Part shown: in pieces, positions 12,570 through 25,167 of the stretch
Numbering within the stretch: the stretch's first letter is position 1
Layout of the letters: every line of letters starts with the position of its first letter
NCBI GenBank assembly: GCA_002914805.1
Contig: JXTB01000120.1
Location: forward strand, 110,037-174,036
Source: Parasponia andersonii
Lineage: Eukaryota; Streptophyta; Magnoliopsida; Rosales; Cannabaceae
Length of the DNA stretch: 64,000 nt
Reading direction: 5' to 3'
Translations under genes and position numbers: made by a program
Notes under the pieces: generated by a model
Told to the model about the DNA's origin: nothing
The model's input: the letters and a program-made list of their open reading frames with translations, nothing else
Databases searched by the model: none

Positions 12570-15170
12570 TTAGGCCATATACGATTTTTTTTTAAAAGAA
12601 TTTGAAAAATATGGTTGAACAAATTTTTTTTTTCCGATTTCTGTATTGCATTTTTAAGAAATATATAATTTTTTAAAAAAATTATTTTTTATAAAATGAT
12701 ATTTTAGAAATAGTTATTAGTTACCGGTATTTGAAATTGGTTAACGATTACTAGTAACTAGTTATAACACATTCTTTTTCTTTTGTTGTTCTTTTTTTAA
12801 TCTCTTTTTTGTACTTTTTATTATTTTTCCTATTTCTATTACTCTTTTTTCTTTTTAATTTTAAATACCTTTGGTTACTAGTTATTATTTTAAAAAATGG
12901 TATTGTTCTAAAAATATTTTAAAAAATAAATTTTTCTGAAAAAAATGTGGTACATGATATGGAAAAAATCTGACCCATCATATTTTTGTAATTTTTTTGT
13001 TTGGTAGGTAAAAGTCTTAGAAATTCTAAGATAAGGTCCATTTACTGAAATAGAAGGGGCTCTTAGTGAAAATGACTGGAGTTTGGAGCTCATTTTTAAA
13101 GTAGATATTTTGTTTTCTTTGGCAAAATAATCGAGTATATCAGTTTTTAGTACATGTATATCAAATTCACTAAATCAGATATATCAAATATGCTTGGTCT
13201 AAAAGTTGATATACATAGTAGGCAAAATAACCGGCTTAATTTAAATAAATGTCCGTTTTTTAAATATTATAGCAAAATGTCCGATATATACATTTATATA
13301 TCAAGTATAAAATATTATATACTAAGCATAAAAATTTATATATTCAGTATATTTTAGTACATTAATTGAAATTAATAGATAAGTCTATTTATCAAGTGTA
13401 AAAATAAATATACTTTGACATTTAGTTATAAAATTTTAAAAATAGACATTTACTTAATTAAATTTAAAATATTTATCATCCGTCTAAATCTCTCTGCATG
13501 GTATTATAAAAACTTAATACTGATATATGAAATACTTAAATGTAAGAACTTCTATAAAAATTTATTGAGTTATAAAAAATACGGACGTTTATTAAAAAGA
13601 AGTGATTAAAAAAAAAAAAAAGTCATTCTTTTAATTACTCCAAGCGTAGAATAGTTATAGTAAGAGGAAATTAGGTTGAGTGGCATTTTTGGTGATTGGT
13701 CTTTTTATTCTAAAGAAAAACTGCTGTAGAACTTATACTTTTCTTAGCAAGTGTTATCCATGTAAAGATCCACTATGGTAAATGTCTGTTTTACACTCCA
13801 TTTTTGTGTAAATCTATTTTTTTTTTTTAAGTAAATGGCTGAATAAATCAGTTCTTACATTGGGTGTATCAACTAATATATTAGCAATTGATGTACAAAT
13901 TTACTGGCAAGTAGAGATATCGATTGATATACTACAATTAATTTTTATATTAAATACATCAGTTTCTATTCTGAGTAAATTAGTTTATGTGGTAAATACA
14001 TAAACTTATGTATCACTTAATTTTGCTGAAAGCTTTATATAATTATCGGGATCTTGGTAGTCCATATAATATAGTCCAACATTTTTTCCTTTTAATGTTT
14101 TCAATATTAGGATTGATTGTTGAGTGTGAGTTTGAAATGTAATAGAGGGGAAAAAATGACCTAAAAACTAAGATATAATGAGAAGGGAATTTGATTTTAT
14201 ATGGTAAACATTTCAAAAAAAATGAAAAATCCCAGATTTCAAATTTTTTTGAAAACTCCCATATATATGAGGATATCACATTTTTGCCCATTAACGAGAT
14301 ACTTGAGGTTGAGGTGATGGTCAACTAACTTGAGTTAACTATATGAATTATCCCAATTAACTTGGTTAGTTATCCCAAATGATCCGATTAGTTACCTTGA
14401 GTATTTTTGTAAAATACTAATTTTGATGAAAAAGTAGAATTTTATTAAATAGCTTTCTAATGTAGTATTTGTCTAAATAAATTTTAGAAAAAAATCATAT
14501 AAATCTAGGATTTTTCAAAAAATTCAGCCATCCGAGACCATTCATTTTCAATAGTATTTATAAAAAATTGTATTATTCTAAGATCAACTTAAAAATGGCC
14601 CTTTTTTAACCTAATTAATAAATAACCATTTTGTAATTTTATTTTGATAAATGAAATTTTTTTTAGTTTATCTGTTTTTTTTTTATAAAGTAAATCAATT
14701 TTTTAAAAAATAATCAATATATTTTGGTATGCTGCATCTGAAAAAGGCCATTTTTTAAATAATTTTTAAAACTTGGCCTTTTTTTAATGGTATTTTGAAA
14801 AACAGCCAATTCGCTAAATTTCTAACACTTTTATCTATAAAAAACCAATAAAATTTGCAAAAATAGGATGGATTAGTTTTTCTTTTTCAAATTTCCGTAT
14901 CAGATTTTTTTAAACAATATCACTTTTTAGAAATTTCTTAGAAAAGTACTTTTTTAAAAATAGATACTAGGTACAGGTTTCTGAAAATTTGTTATCAGTT
15001 ACCAGTTATAAATATATTTAGTTACTAGTTACTAATTATTATTTAAAAAATTATATTTTTCTAAAAAATTTCAAAAAATAGTAGTTTTTTAAAAAAATGC
15101 ATTATCAAATCTAGAAAAAACTGAGTCCGCTGCATTTTTCTAATTTTTCTAAAATGGCCATAGAGGGCCT
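12570..15170. mobile_element. Decayed AT-rich element(s) with diverged direct repeats
   Basis: A repeat at about 12600-13000 recurs at about 14860-15150 in the same orientation. Both copies hold variants of TTAGTTACCGGT or TCAGTTACCAGT, then TTACTAGTTATTATTT, then long A/T runs with AAAAAATG. The outer edges also look inverted (TAGGCC near 12570 against GGCCTA near 15162). The middle (13130-14000) carries many dispersed TATATCA words. There is no coding capacity. It is probably one or more nested non-autonomous elements; class not determined. Confidence 0.4.
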
Positions 15171-15689
15171 AATTTTCTCTTTTTCTAACTATGATACAAC
15201 GTTCGGCCATTTCGCTAAAAAGCCCATTTTTAAATTTTTTGGACTTTGGTCCTCTATAATGAATTACAAAACAGAATAGTTTGGGCTCAAGCCTGCCCAA
15301 CAAAGGGAACCTGGCTCCTTATTTGCCCAAGAAGAAATTCTTTCTACCTTCTAAACCAAATCCACGAATACTAAAGAAATTAAATTATTTGGGTGAGAAA
15401 AAAAAAAAAATAGATTGATTGGATTGACCGTCGTATGTGAGAACCTTAATTTGATCTACCATCTAATAAGTGAAACACTAAAATGTTCATGCATGGATAG
15501 TTTGAAGTTTGAAATTTGATTTCGACACTCTGTCCGATTGGAATATGTTCACATTTAAATAAAATGGAAGTAGAGAAACTCCTTCAATGAACTGGACCCC
15601 ACCTAAGGTGACGGTGGCACATAGTATTATGCACTTTACTTAGAACGCCTCACTCACGTAACTTGTGCATTATAACAAAGAAACAAAAA

Positions 15690-15836
15690 ATGAAAAATGG
15701 GATTATGGTGGCGGTTGGGCTCGCATTCAAAGCTCCAAGGGGTTCCTCACCACACTTGGCCCCATCACCATCATCCTCTTCTACCTCTACTTCCTGGTTA
15801 CAATCACCAGAGAGCACAACAAGGCCCAGGTCCTAA
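15690..15836 (+). CDS. Possible upstream reading frame, 48 codons, unknown
   Basis: An ATG frame of 48 codons ends 40 bp before the DTM1-like start. It is rich in Ser, Pro and Thr. A second frame over the same bases has no ATG but would encode a hydrophobic run (TLGPITIILFYLYFLVTI). I recognise neither. It may be an upstream ORF in the DTM1-like leader, a remnant exon, or chance. There is no evidence that it is translated. Confidence 0.2.
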   Translation: MKNGIMVAVGLAFKAPRGSSPHLAPSPSSSSTSTSWLQSPESTTRPRS

Positions 15837-15875
15837 CTAAAATTAATTAATCTCAGCTTCTAGGTGTCTTTCTCG

Positions 15876-16125
15876 ATGGCAAACGACGCCGCTTTGCGTT
15901 CGGCTTTGGTTTGGTTAGCCGCTGTGGTGTGTGTCGTTGGGTTATGTACTTTGTCGTTTAAGAAAATGGCAGCAACATACGTGGTCGGAGTAGTGGGAAT
16001 CGCCGGGGTGCTTTGCCCTGATTGGGCCTATTTCGACCGCGACTTCTCTCGTTGGACTCACCCTGTTACGGCCGAGGAAAGAGCCTCTCATATTGCTCAG
16101 AGATCTGGCCCAAGGTTAATGTATA

Positions 16126-16173
<48 letters not shown>

Positions 16174-16772
16174 TTATCTTTTAGTTACTATTATTATTTT
16201 CTAAATTCTTTCATTTGTCTATATAATATCTTTCTTTCATTTTGCTGCTTCAATTTCTCAATCGGTTTTTCTAAAATAGTATTGACTTGGCTAAATATTT
16301 TTGTGATTACTATTAATTGTTAAGTTTTTGTTCCTCATCAATATTGTCATCTTTGTTTTTTGTTTATTTTAACCCAAAAAAAAAGGGGTGATAAAATTCA
16401 TCTGAAGTAACAAGTTTTGGAATGTCAGATTTTATTTATTTACCTTTTTTTGTGTGTGTAAAAATGCCCAAAAAATTTGTGTTCTATGTAGCCTTTGCTA
16501 TAATTCAATTGTTCTTGAGTAACACTAATCCCTTTTGATCATGCATATACTTTAGTGAAATTTATAATATATAGTTGCTCATAAGGATTCAGTTATATAT
16601 ATACGTCTACATATATAAAACGCTTACTGGGGATGAATGCTTTCTTAGAAAATTTCTAAAAGGAACTTTTTCCTTTGTCTGCAGAGTTAGGATCTACCCA
16701 ATGAGAGTGATTGCTTATTCAATAATTTATGGATTTGGGCTGTATAAGTGGTGGATGTTCGTATCAAGCTAG
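15876..16772 (+). CDS. DTM1: Signal peptidase complex-like protein, DTM1 type (SPC12 family)
   Basis: There are two exons, 15876-16114 and 16685-16772, joined by a GT-AG intron (CAAG|GTTAAT ... CTGCAG|AG), giving 108 aa. Two membrane spans are visible, about residues 11-28 and 33-49, separated by a KK turn, as in SPC12-like proteins. After them come DRDFSRW and the conserved tail IYGFGLYKWW at about 94-103. From family knowledge, rice DTM1 is a small ER membrane protein related to the SPC12 subunit and is needed for tapetum function and early meiosis. The start is the first ATG in frame, with good context (CGATGGC). The intron carries a (TG)n(TA)n run at 16125-16170. The gene assignment rests on overall pattern and the tail motif, so orthology rather than paralogy is inferred. 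Confidence 0.8.
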
Positions 16773-19630
16773 TGATCATTCTGCTTTATGTAGTTTGCCC
16801 AGGATGGTTTTTGTGGGCACTTACTCTTTGTTTTTTGTTATTCCCCTGACGGGTGCTTCCTCGTTTTGTAAGTTAGATGTATGACCATTTCATTTTTTTT
16901 TTTTAGAAAAAAGATGATTTATCTAATTAGTAATTGTCTAAGCCCCATATCGTTTTCCCCTAGTTTTCTGCTATTGGTTAGGGTTTGGCTATTGGATTAT
17001 TAAGTTTCTTTGATTAATTGGTTGAATTTTTTTCTCTCCACTAGAGTTTTTTTACTAACTAATTAAGGTTTAAACCATAATAGTGGTAATTTTGGTACAC
17101 AACTTACTCTACTTAAATATAGCTTCTAAATATATGTAGTTAGGGTAAAAGAGATCATGAAATTTCGATATTCTACCATTTAAATTCTGAAAATTAGATT
17201 CTGCAAAATAATACTGTAAAAATGGATTAAAAATTTTAAAAAATTAATATTTTAAATTGATTTTTTAAATAATTTTAACAAATAAAAGATAAAAATACTT
17301 CAAAATTAAGGAAAATAATACTGATTAATTCAATTTTGATGGAAGATGTTATTATCTTTATGTTGCTAAATTAGTAAAAAAAAGTCATTTCAGAGTATCA
17401 ATTTTCAGAAAATTTTAATCTCAGAATATTATTTTATACAATTTAAATTTCATGATTTAAACTGCAAATGACTCAAATTTCAGAGTATTTTTTTATAATT
17501 TATTCTATTTTTTAGTTAATTATTAAGAATTGATTTTTAAAACGGCTATTCATAAAAGTATCCCCTTTTTTCAGTCTCTCAAGTGCCCGAGAGTGAATTG
17601 TTTTGCATTGTGTACTGTGTAGTCTAATCATACGCGAGCGACTGTTTTCAATTGAGAATTAATATTGTCTAAGCCTTAAGATCTTGGTATCATTTTCACT
17701 AATTCTGCAGTGGTATGAAAAGGGGATATTTTTCAAAAATATGGCAAAAAGAATAGAGTTTTATATATCAGAAAATCAACTCAGAAATCTTCCCATGACA
17801 TGTTAGTTCATTTTTTCATCAAAGTTTTCAAATTACGCATAATGTAATCCAATCCTATTAGTCACTCAGAACTAGCTATGGAGCACACTAGCGGGACTTT
17901 ACTTGTTTATACATAGCAATATTAAATTTAGCAATGATGGATTAACTCATTTAGTTATTCTTTATTTATGGCCAACTCTATTTTTATTTTTCTTTTTTTG
18001 GCTGGAAACTTATAATTAAAATGCAGAGATTTTCTCTAAAGAGGGACTGATCTATGGTGAGAAAACATTTTTGTGTACGTCTGTAAATTATATGATAGGC
18101 GGCTCTATTGCCATTCTCTTCCCACGACCACTCATAAAATTTTAAATTTTTTAAAATTTATTTTCACATATCTTTTAGCATTTTATTAAATTCAAAAACG
18201 CCCATTAGTAAATATATTTGAAATATTTCTTTTCCCACCCTCCTTACTATGTCAAGTTGCTTCTAAAATCCAACTTTTTTTATCTTCTCCATCTTTTATT
18301 CTTCGAAATATTGATGTATATTGCTACCCTGTAAATGGTCAACAAAGAAAATAAATTCAATGAGTTTTTGTTTTTTCTTTTTTTTTTTTTACTAAAGAAT
18401 ATTAAGAAAAAAGAAAAGATCAAAATCAATTGCATAATGATTTTTTTTTTTTTTTGCTTAAGCACACTTTTTTATTCTGTATTGAAAGTAAAGCATATAT
18501 GATGCAAACAATAGAGCATACGCTTTTATATCAACGTAAAGATTTGTTATTTTGTTTTTTTTTTTTCAAAAAAAGGGGGTCAAAGAGAAGAATAGAGATT
18601 GTAATCAAAAATTGAAAAGAAGAAGAAAACAAATAACAATAAAACTATTAAGCAAAATAAAAAATAACGACAAGAACTCTAATTTTTTATTCTCGTGAAC
18701 ACAAAATAAGATTCTAAAAAGAAGACACAAAATAAGAAAAAAAAAACAGTATTAATTTTTCTTTTAAAAAAATCACCATATTAACATAAAAATAATACAT
18801 AAAATCAAAATCTCATTACCTCATCTTATTTAGTTTATCAATCTATATGGTTATAAATCTATACCGTTATAAAAATTGAATTGTGTAATTGATCTGTTAA
18901 TATTTATGACATAATTTCATATATAATTTTACTATATAAGGTAAATTTTGAGGGGGGGCCAAATAATTTTTTTTAAATAATGTTATATAAAGGCATTCAG
19001 GTTAATTTACACTAATATATTTTTTTCTAATAAAAAATTAAATAAAAAATGGCGAGGAAAGGGGAAAAAAAAACGGTGGCAATAGAACTAACCAATTTCA
19101 TATTGGCTTCCCTTAAAAAAAAAAAAAAATTCATATTGGCTATGCGAGTATACTATGAGACATTGACCAAATTGACATTCTATTGAACAGTTCCTTTAAA
19201 TTAATAAATAAGTATATAAAATGAAATAAAATCAATCGGACCTTTTCTTTTGACCTATAATGTAAATTCTTTCCCCAGTCTGAGATTGGTTCCGATTTAG
19301 TTCTTGAATTTACCTTTCAAAACGATGTTTGTTTATTTATTTATTTATGAATTTCGAGAAATTCAAAATTTCAACTATTCCATTTTAAATTTACATTAAA
19401 AAAATCGTCAGAATTTGATGCAAATTTGCGTTTCTTTTAAACGTTTTTTTTTTTTAATTTTCTTTCCCCAAAGACACTGAGGTCACCCAGACGTCCGCGA
19501 ACTTGTGGCATTAGCTGATATTTTTATTTTCTTTTTCTTTTTTGATTTTTCTTCCAATTTTATTTATTTGGCTAAACCTAAACCCCTAGACTGCTAGGTT
19601 ATTCAGCTTCGACAATCGTCTTCTTCTTAA
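16773..19630. other. Intergenic AT-rich spacer with an inverted-repeat element
   Basis: About 2.9 kb without a supported gene. It contains the inverted-repeat pair at 18101-19088, many poly-T and poly-A runs, and a GA repeat at about 19630-19650 that is probably in the TRM112 leader. Confidence 0.5.
18101..19088. repeat. Inverted-repeat-bounded segment, about 1 kb
   Basis: TCTATTGCCATTCTCTTCCC at 18104 matches the reverse complement of the sequence ending near 19086 (TCTATTGCCACCG followed by a T/C-rich run). No protein is encoded between the ends. A non-autonomous DNA transposon is likely. I could not find a clear target duplication. Confidence 0.4.
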
Positions 19631-19688
19631 AAGAGAGAGAGAGAGAGAGTTGTCTCAAACTCAGCAGAGGAAATAGAAGAGAAGAGAG

Positions 19689-20057
19689 ATGAGGCTACTG
19701 ACCCATAACATGCTATCGTCCAACATCAAGGGGGTGACGAATGGGTTCCCTCTCCGGATCGAAGTGGAGAAAGTGGTGGAGAAGGAGGTCGACCTCAACC
19801 CGGACTTCCTCAGGTCCATGTTCTCCAAGATCGACTGGAAGGCACTCGTCCACGCCGCTCGCTCAATCGGCTACTCCGAGCTCCCCGACGAGGCCGACCC
19901 CTCCATGCTCGACTCCGACGACTTCCTCAGCCGCTTCCACCACGCCCTCCTCCAGCTTCACCTCGAGGAAGGAGTCCTTATATGTCCTGAGACCGGTCGC
20001 AGATTCCCCGTCAACAAGGGCATCCCCAATATGCTCCTCCATGAGGACGAGGTTTGA
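19689..20057 (+). CDS. TRM112: TRM112-like multifunctional methyltransferase activator subunit
   Basis: Intronless, 122 aa, the usual length for the family. The protein opens MRLLTHNML, has a central helical region (NPDFLRSMFSKIDWKAL) and ends with the conserved CPETGRRFPVNKGIPNML. From family knowledge, TRM112 is a small partner that stabilises and activates several SAM-dependent methyltransferases acting on tRNA, rRNA and release factor. In Arabidopsis the SMO2/TRM112 genes affect organ growth. Only one cysteine of the fungal zinc site is seen in the tail. The start has GAGATGAGG context and follows a GA-repeat leader. The coding part is much richer in GC than its surroundings. Assignment is firm. 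Confidence 0.95.
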   Translation: MRLLTHNMLSSNIKGVTNGFPLRIEVEKVVEKEVDLNPDFLRSMFSKIDWKALVHAARSIGYSELPDEADPSMLDSDDFLSRFHHALLQLHLEEGVLICPETGRRFPVNKGIPNMLLHEDEV

Positions 20058-20730
20058 TTGGTGATTCATTCATTCATTCACTCACTCACCAGACTTTCTG
20101 TTTTTTTAGCTTTAGCTGTTTTTGAGAGTGTTTTAGTGTTGTGTTCTGGGTAATGTAAAGTAAAGTGTGTGTGATGAGGAGGAGCAAATGGAAATTATTT
20201 ATTAACGACTTTGTTTTCTCTAAGCTTTTATTAGTATCGTCCCCTCTCTCCCAAATATGAATGCAATGTTGTTATAAAGAATCAGTGGGGTTGTTGTGTC
20301 TCCCTCAGCAATTACTGGTTAAATTGCTACCCAGAGCAAAGCTTGAGGGCAGCATTTCTTTCAATAAAGAGAACAAAAGCCTTTGCCTGCTTAAATTCCA
20401 TCAGTGACTCTACACAATTTCGAAAGGTTTATAACATTGTTGATTAACAGAATTTCTAATGCTTATCGCCATTTACAGACTAAAATCTACTACTTTGTCC
20501 CGAGTCTGAATGAATAAGTGACTGTTATAAAGAATCACTCACTCCCCTTCCGAAAATAAATGCAATTTTGTTATCAAAACCAATTATTTCTTTTGGGCAA
20601 CGAATTGTTAAAAATACATATATATATATATATATATGCGGAAAAACAAACCTATTCGCTTCTAGAAAGTAGATGTATCGAGAAGGAACACTCTTGCGAC
20701 TCTTTAAGTATCAAAAAGATGATTCTCAAC
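20058..20730. other. Spacer between convergent genes TRM112 (+) and TMEM135-like (-)
   Basis: Holds the two 3' untranslated regions. A TA microsatellite lies at about 20617-20637. I see no further gene. Confidence 0.6.
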
Positions 20731-23700
20731 TCAAACTGTGTCTTGATAACCAAAATGGGTACCCAACTCGGTCCCTAATAGTCTTTTGCAGCGAGGGGTT
20801 TCACATGGTGGAGGTGGAACTCCGAAAACCCAATCCAGAACATTCAGGTACTTGGATCGAAAGACTTCCCTCTCCTGTGCGTAACAATGCATTATGATGG
20901 CTGTCGATACGCTGAAAACCACAACATCAGCTCTCTTAAAATTCTTCGACTGCGGCAAGTACCCAGCTTCAGCCATGCATGTGAAGAAGCTCTCGATGGC
21001 CCGAGCAAGGCAGTAGAGGGATATCTCAATACGCCTGCTTTTCTTCTCAATGGCCAAAGCTAGGCCAGTTGGAAACTGTCCAACAAAAGAAATGAGACTA
21101 TTAAGAACAAAGACTTGAATGAGAGATCATTCAACCAGTAAACAGAAGTCAGGGAAGACTTAATTAAAAAAAAAAAAAAAAAAAACAGGGACCAAGTTTC
21201 CTACCGTCCCCATTGCCACCATTGGGATGTTACATCTCTTGAAAATCCTGAAGAGAATGCACGTCCACATCCTGATGAACGATAAAAGAGAGCTTTCTAA
21301 ATCTATAGTGTGGCGTTCTTAATAAACGTGGGCTAACAAGAAGTCAATACGGGGCCAAAGTGTAAGTTGTCTTTTCTGTTTAAAGAACATCTAATACGTA
21401 CATGTATTTGAAGATAATATCCGTTCTGTTAACTAATTAGATAGTCCTTTGTTTTTGAACCAGAATGAGAAGAGACATTTAATATTATGACTCGGATTTC
21501 GTTCAAACTAATCTTAGTGAAGTCAACACAGACATTGCAGAGACACATGGAAAGCAAAACAGATAATTCTTTAGTCAATATGAAATGAAATTGCAATTCA
21601 TAGATCTGCATGCTGTATGCACAGAGCAGAATAGCCACTACAAATCTACAATATCATCACAAACAAAATTTGCTACTAAGTTTAATATTTCTTCCAATTG
21701 ACTGAAAGGACATCCAACTCCTTAACTATGACTGACCGACCAAAAATTCACGCCTTCAAGTGTTTCATTTCATTGCATTGCTTAAAAATACGTTTTCCAG
21801 GGGCACAAAAAAAAAAATTGAAACCTATCAGCAGGATGTGCAAATCCATACATAGCATATAATGCTTTGCAACCCTTGGCTACCATGACGAACCACATAC
21901 TAATTCATAGATCTAATGTTGCATCTCAGTAACCACAAAATTTCATGTACAAACCTTTTCGCTTCTAGCTCCCAAAACAGAATCACAAGGAGTAGAGAAC
22001 TTAATCTACTAACAAATTCTTGGGGTAGAAAGAAACAAGAAGAATAAAGGAAAGAAAAGCTCCTCTGTAATTTGGGAGAAAAAAAAAAAAAAAGGCTAAT
22101 ATTTGCATGTAGTTACGAAACAAGCAGACCGCTTTCCTCCATTTCTGGCTATATGACAGTGAGTGAAATTATTTCTTAAGGACAATGTTGAGAAAACTAA
22201 AATGCATGAGACAGGCGAAAAATCCTCACCAGGCTGATGAGCAATACACAGATAGAAACAAGCTTGATCTTGCAGTTCCAAGAAGACCTTTTCCTAGTAT
22301 TGTGCAGGGCCTGCATATGGTCAAACGGATATCTGTAATACAGTACTATGCATACAAAGAAAAAGAGACAAGATCGCATCGGAAGATTAATTCACTGATT
22401 GATATTTAATAAATTTGTGTCTTTTTCTCCTCTACGTTTCAACTTCAATAAAAGCTATAAGCATGAGAAGAAAATACGTGTGTCAAATTATATATTCCTT
22501 CTTTTTCATTTTTCTTTTACTTGTAAATTCAAATTATAGTTTGGATGAGGAGCATAAATCCCCAGTACTCCATCTTCAAGTGGTGAATCTGACAAAAAAG
22601 GAAACAGGTTAGATATAAGTGTTGAGCGGTGTTCGTATTTGTGCAGCCAGCGCAGGCTGATCTTAGATTGACCAAAGAAGTGTGTCAACATGCTCTATGC
22701 ATTTGAGGTTAACGGTCTTTTGCTCAACAGCGAGTATTTCAATTGCGTTAAAATAACAAAAATAACCTCAGAATTTTGTTACTAAGGTGGGAAAAAAATT
22801 TCTCAAAACCAACCCTCCTTTATTAAATATATTTGCATGTGCTACAATTAACAGATGCAGCATTTCAGTTTTATAAAGCACTAAGACAGGAAAACAAGGG
22901 ATTTTATGAAAAACAGAAAAATAAATGACGTTACCTTTTCAAGAGGCCTTTACGATGAACTATGAGTGCAGGAATCAGATATACTGGTAGATAAACTGGT
23001 AATGCTCTCTTATAGGCTTGAATAAGAAAAGAAAGAACATGCGAACCACATGACTGATTTCCATGTACAATCTGAAAAGAGTTCAAAAACAAAAGGATTA
23101 GGGTAACATAACAATGGCATAAGCAAAGTTGAATAGAATCAACAAAAATGATTTCCCAATCAATATCACATACTCCTGAGTCCTGGAAATTCAACTCAAA
23201 TCTTGTCAAAAAAATTATTACAAAACCAGATTCCAGCAGAGGCTACACATTAACTCAAGCTTGTGCATTTTCTCATACCAGTTATGTTATGGTCGGAGGA
23301 ATGTGTAAGTGGGGTTATTACACATGGATACACAAACAGAATGTATCATGCGAAAGGATAACAATTAACAGTACAATATTAATGATGTATACCGAGCAAG
23401 GAACTTTCATATCTGGATCTAGTTTAACGTCCATTCCAACAGTTCTGTAATATTTCTCCACTGCTTCCAAATTACTAAAAGGCACGCCAGATGCAATCTC
23501 TTTCACAGCTTTCAAGATAGCAGTATCTTTTCCACCGTGTTTATTGAGAAACGATTTATACGAGGGAGGCAAACTCTCCTGCTTCAATATGTAAGCAGAC
23601 CTGAGCAACAAAGTTTGTTTTGTTTCTTCAGTCGAAGTATGCTCTAGGATGAAAATACAACAAACCAAATAGACATCTATGGTCAACACAAACACACACG

Positions 23701-24730
23701 CCCATAATGACAGGGAAGCTGGCGAATTTTGAATATGAACTCGCTAATTCCAGAGACAGAACTTCGAAATATTCCATGCAGTGCCCATAATCCATTATGG
23801 ACATTCACAATTAGACCAAATACGAACACGAAACAAACAGATGACACCATCATAAGTACGTACAGAATTTGCGAAGAAGAGAGACACATAAGGAAAATGT
23901 CGCCATGAGCCCATGTGAGTGGCTTACAATATCGCCCGAAACGCTTGCTTTTAATCCCACAACGCGACGCTAACACGGCAGCTCGCATGAGTATGTATAC
24001 GGCCAAGCTGGTATGCTGCGTATCGAGGCCGGTAAGAAGCATCGAAGGTCCCGCTATAGCCCCAGCTAACAGAGCCCTCCATTTCGCTGTCCTGTACAAC
24101 AAGCTTGACCAAATCAAACTCATAATCATAATCAAAATTTTATAAACGTTATACAAATCCAGCCATAAAATAAGTAAATGAAGAGGAGCGTGCCTACGGT
24201 GACCGCCCAAAGAGCCTATAATCTCATCGACAGAGGCAAATGTACCCGCAAAAGTGCCGAGAAATAGGCCATATCGCAAAGTCTCCTTCAAAGCCGTAAC
24301 GATTGCCTCACTATTAGTGATCACTCCTTCCTTCCTGCAAACCCAGAAATCAATTCTATTCCACTAAGAAACTCGAAAGATTCAAAACCCAAATCTTGAA
24401 AAAATCATCAAACATTCGGGATTAACGTTTCAACCTCAGAGACGCCAACGCCTTTCTTCGTCTCAGCCGAGCTAGAATCGAGAAAAGAGCGAGACCACCT
24501 TTCAGACCAACTCCAATAATGAAACCCTTCGCCGACGCAACCGCAATCCTCCGGAGCTTCTCCAAGTCGGAGTCCTTCAACGGCAGAGAATCAGAATGGT
24601 AAACTACAGAGGAAGAAGGAGGCGAACGACCGGATCTGTCGCAATGCGTACTGTTGCCGTCGCCGGACGCGTCGCGATTAGCGCCGGCGGCGTAACCATT
24701 CTTGCCGGCGCCGGCGCAAGACGGCGACAT
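20731..24730 (-). CDS. TMEM135/PMP24-family membrane protein (TIM17/22/23-like annotation in plants)
   Basis: Eight exons on the minus strand: 24730-24435, 24334-24194, 24091-23864, 23600-23393, 23071-22935, 22310-22230, 21271-21205 and 21075-20731. They sum to 1503 nt, 500 aa. Recognisable blocks are GLFLGTFAGTFASVDEIIG (exon 2), KWRALLAGAIAGPSMLLTG (exon 3), LPPSYKSFLNKHGGKD (exon 4), the Cys/His-containing IVHGNQSCGSHVLSF (exon 5), CNIPMVAMGTFPTGLALAIE (exons 7-8) and ARAIESFFTCMAEAGYLP (exon 8). The N-terminus is Gly/Ser-rich. From family knowledge, TMEM135 relatives are multi-span proteins of peroxisomes and mitochondria; plant members are often labelled Tim17/22/23-like. Intron 2 seems to use a GC donor (TAG|GCACGC); this keeps the family pattern GGHRR-TAKWRALL. 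A GT donor 4 bases upstream with a shifted acceptor would also stay in frame but loses three residues. Molecular function in plants is unproven. Confidence 0.88.
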
Positions 24731-25122
24731 GGTGGCTGACGTCGAGCAATAGTTATTAGCGTTTCGCAGGGAATCCGGAAGAGGAAAAGGGAAGATTTGA
24801 TGAAGAAAGAGATGGTGGGAAAATATTATATATTTATATATTATATACTGTATGTATATAACTCTGATCGCGTTTCAAAAGCGAAAGCGAGCCAAGCATT
24901 GGGAGAGAGAAGCTTCGTGGTAATCGAACGACGAGTAAGAAATGCACACGTAAGTGACTGTTTCTGTGGTTTAGAATTGAAATGATTAGGTGTTTTTTCG
25001 CCTGGTTTCAAGTTTTAACCAAAAATGGAATTACACTAGTACTCAATTGCTCATATTATACATAAATTTTTTTTAAAAAAATGCCCTTTTCCTTTTTCCA
25101 ATTTATTTACTCGATTTAAGTA

Positions 25123-25167
<45 letters not shown>

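Noticed and set aside
19741-20069. Long alternative frames on both strands over TRM112
   Set aside because: They are shadows of the GC-rich TRM112 coding sequence; only the TRM112 frame shows family conservation.
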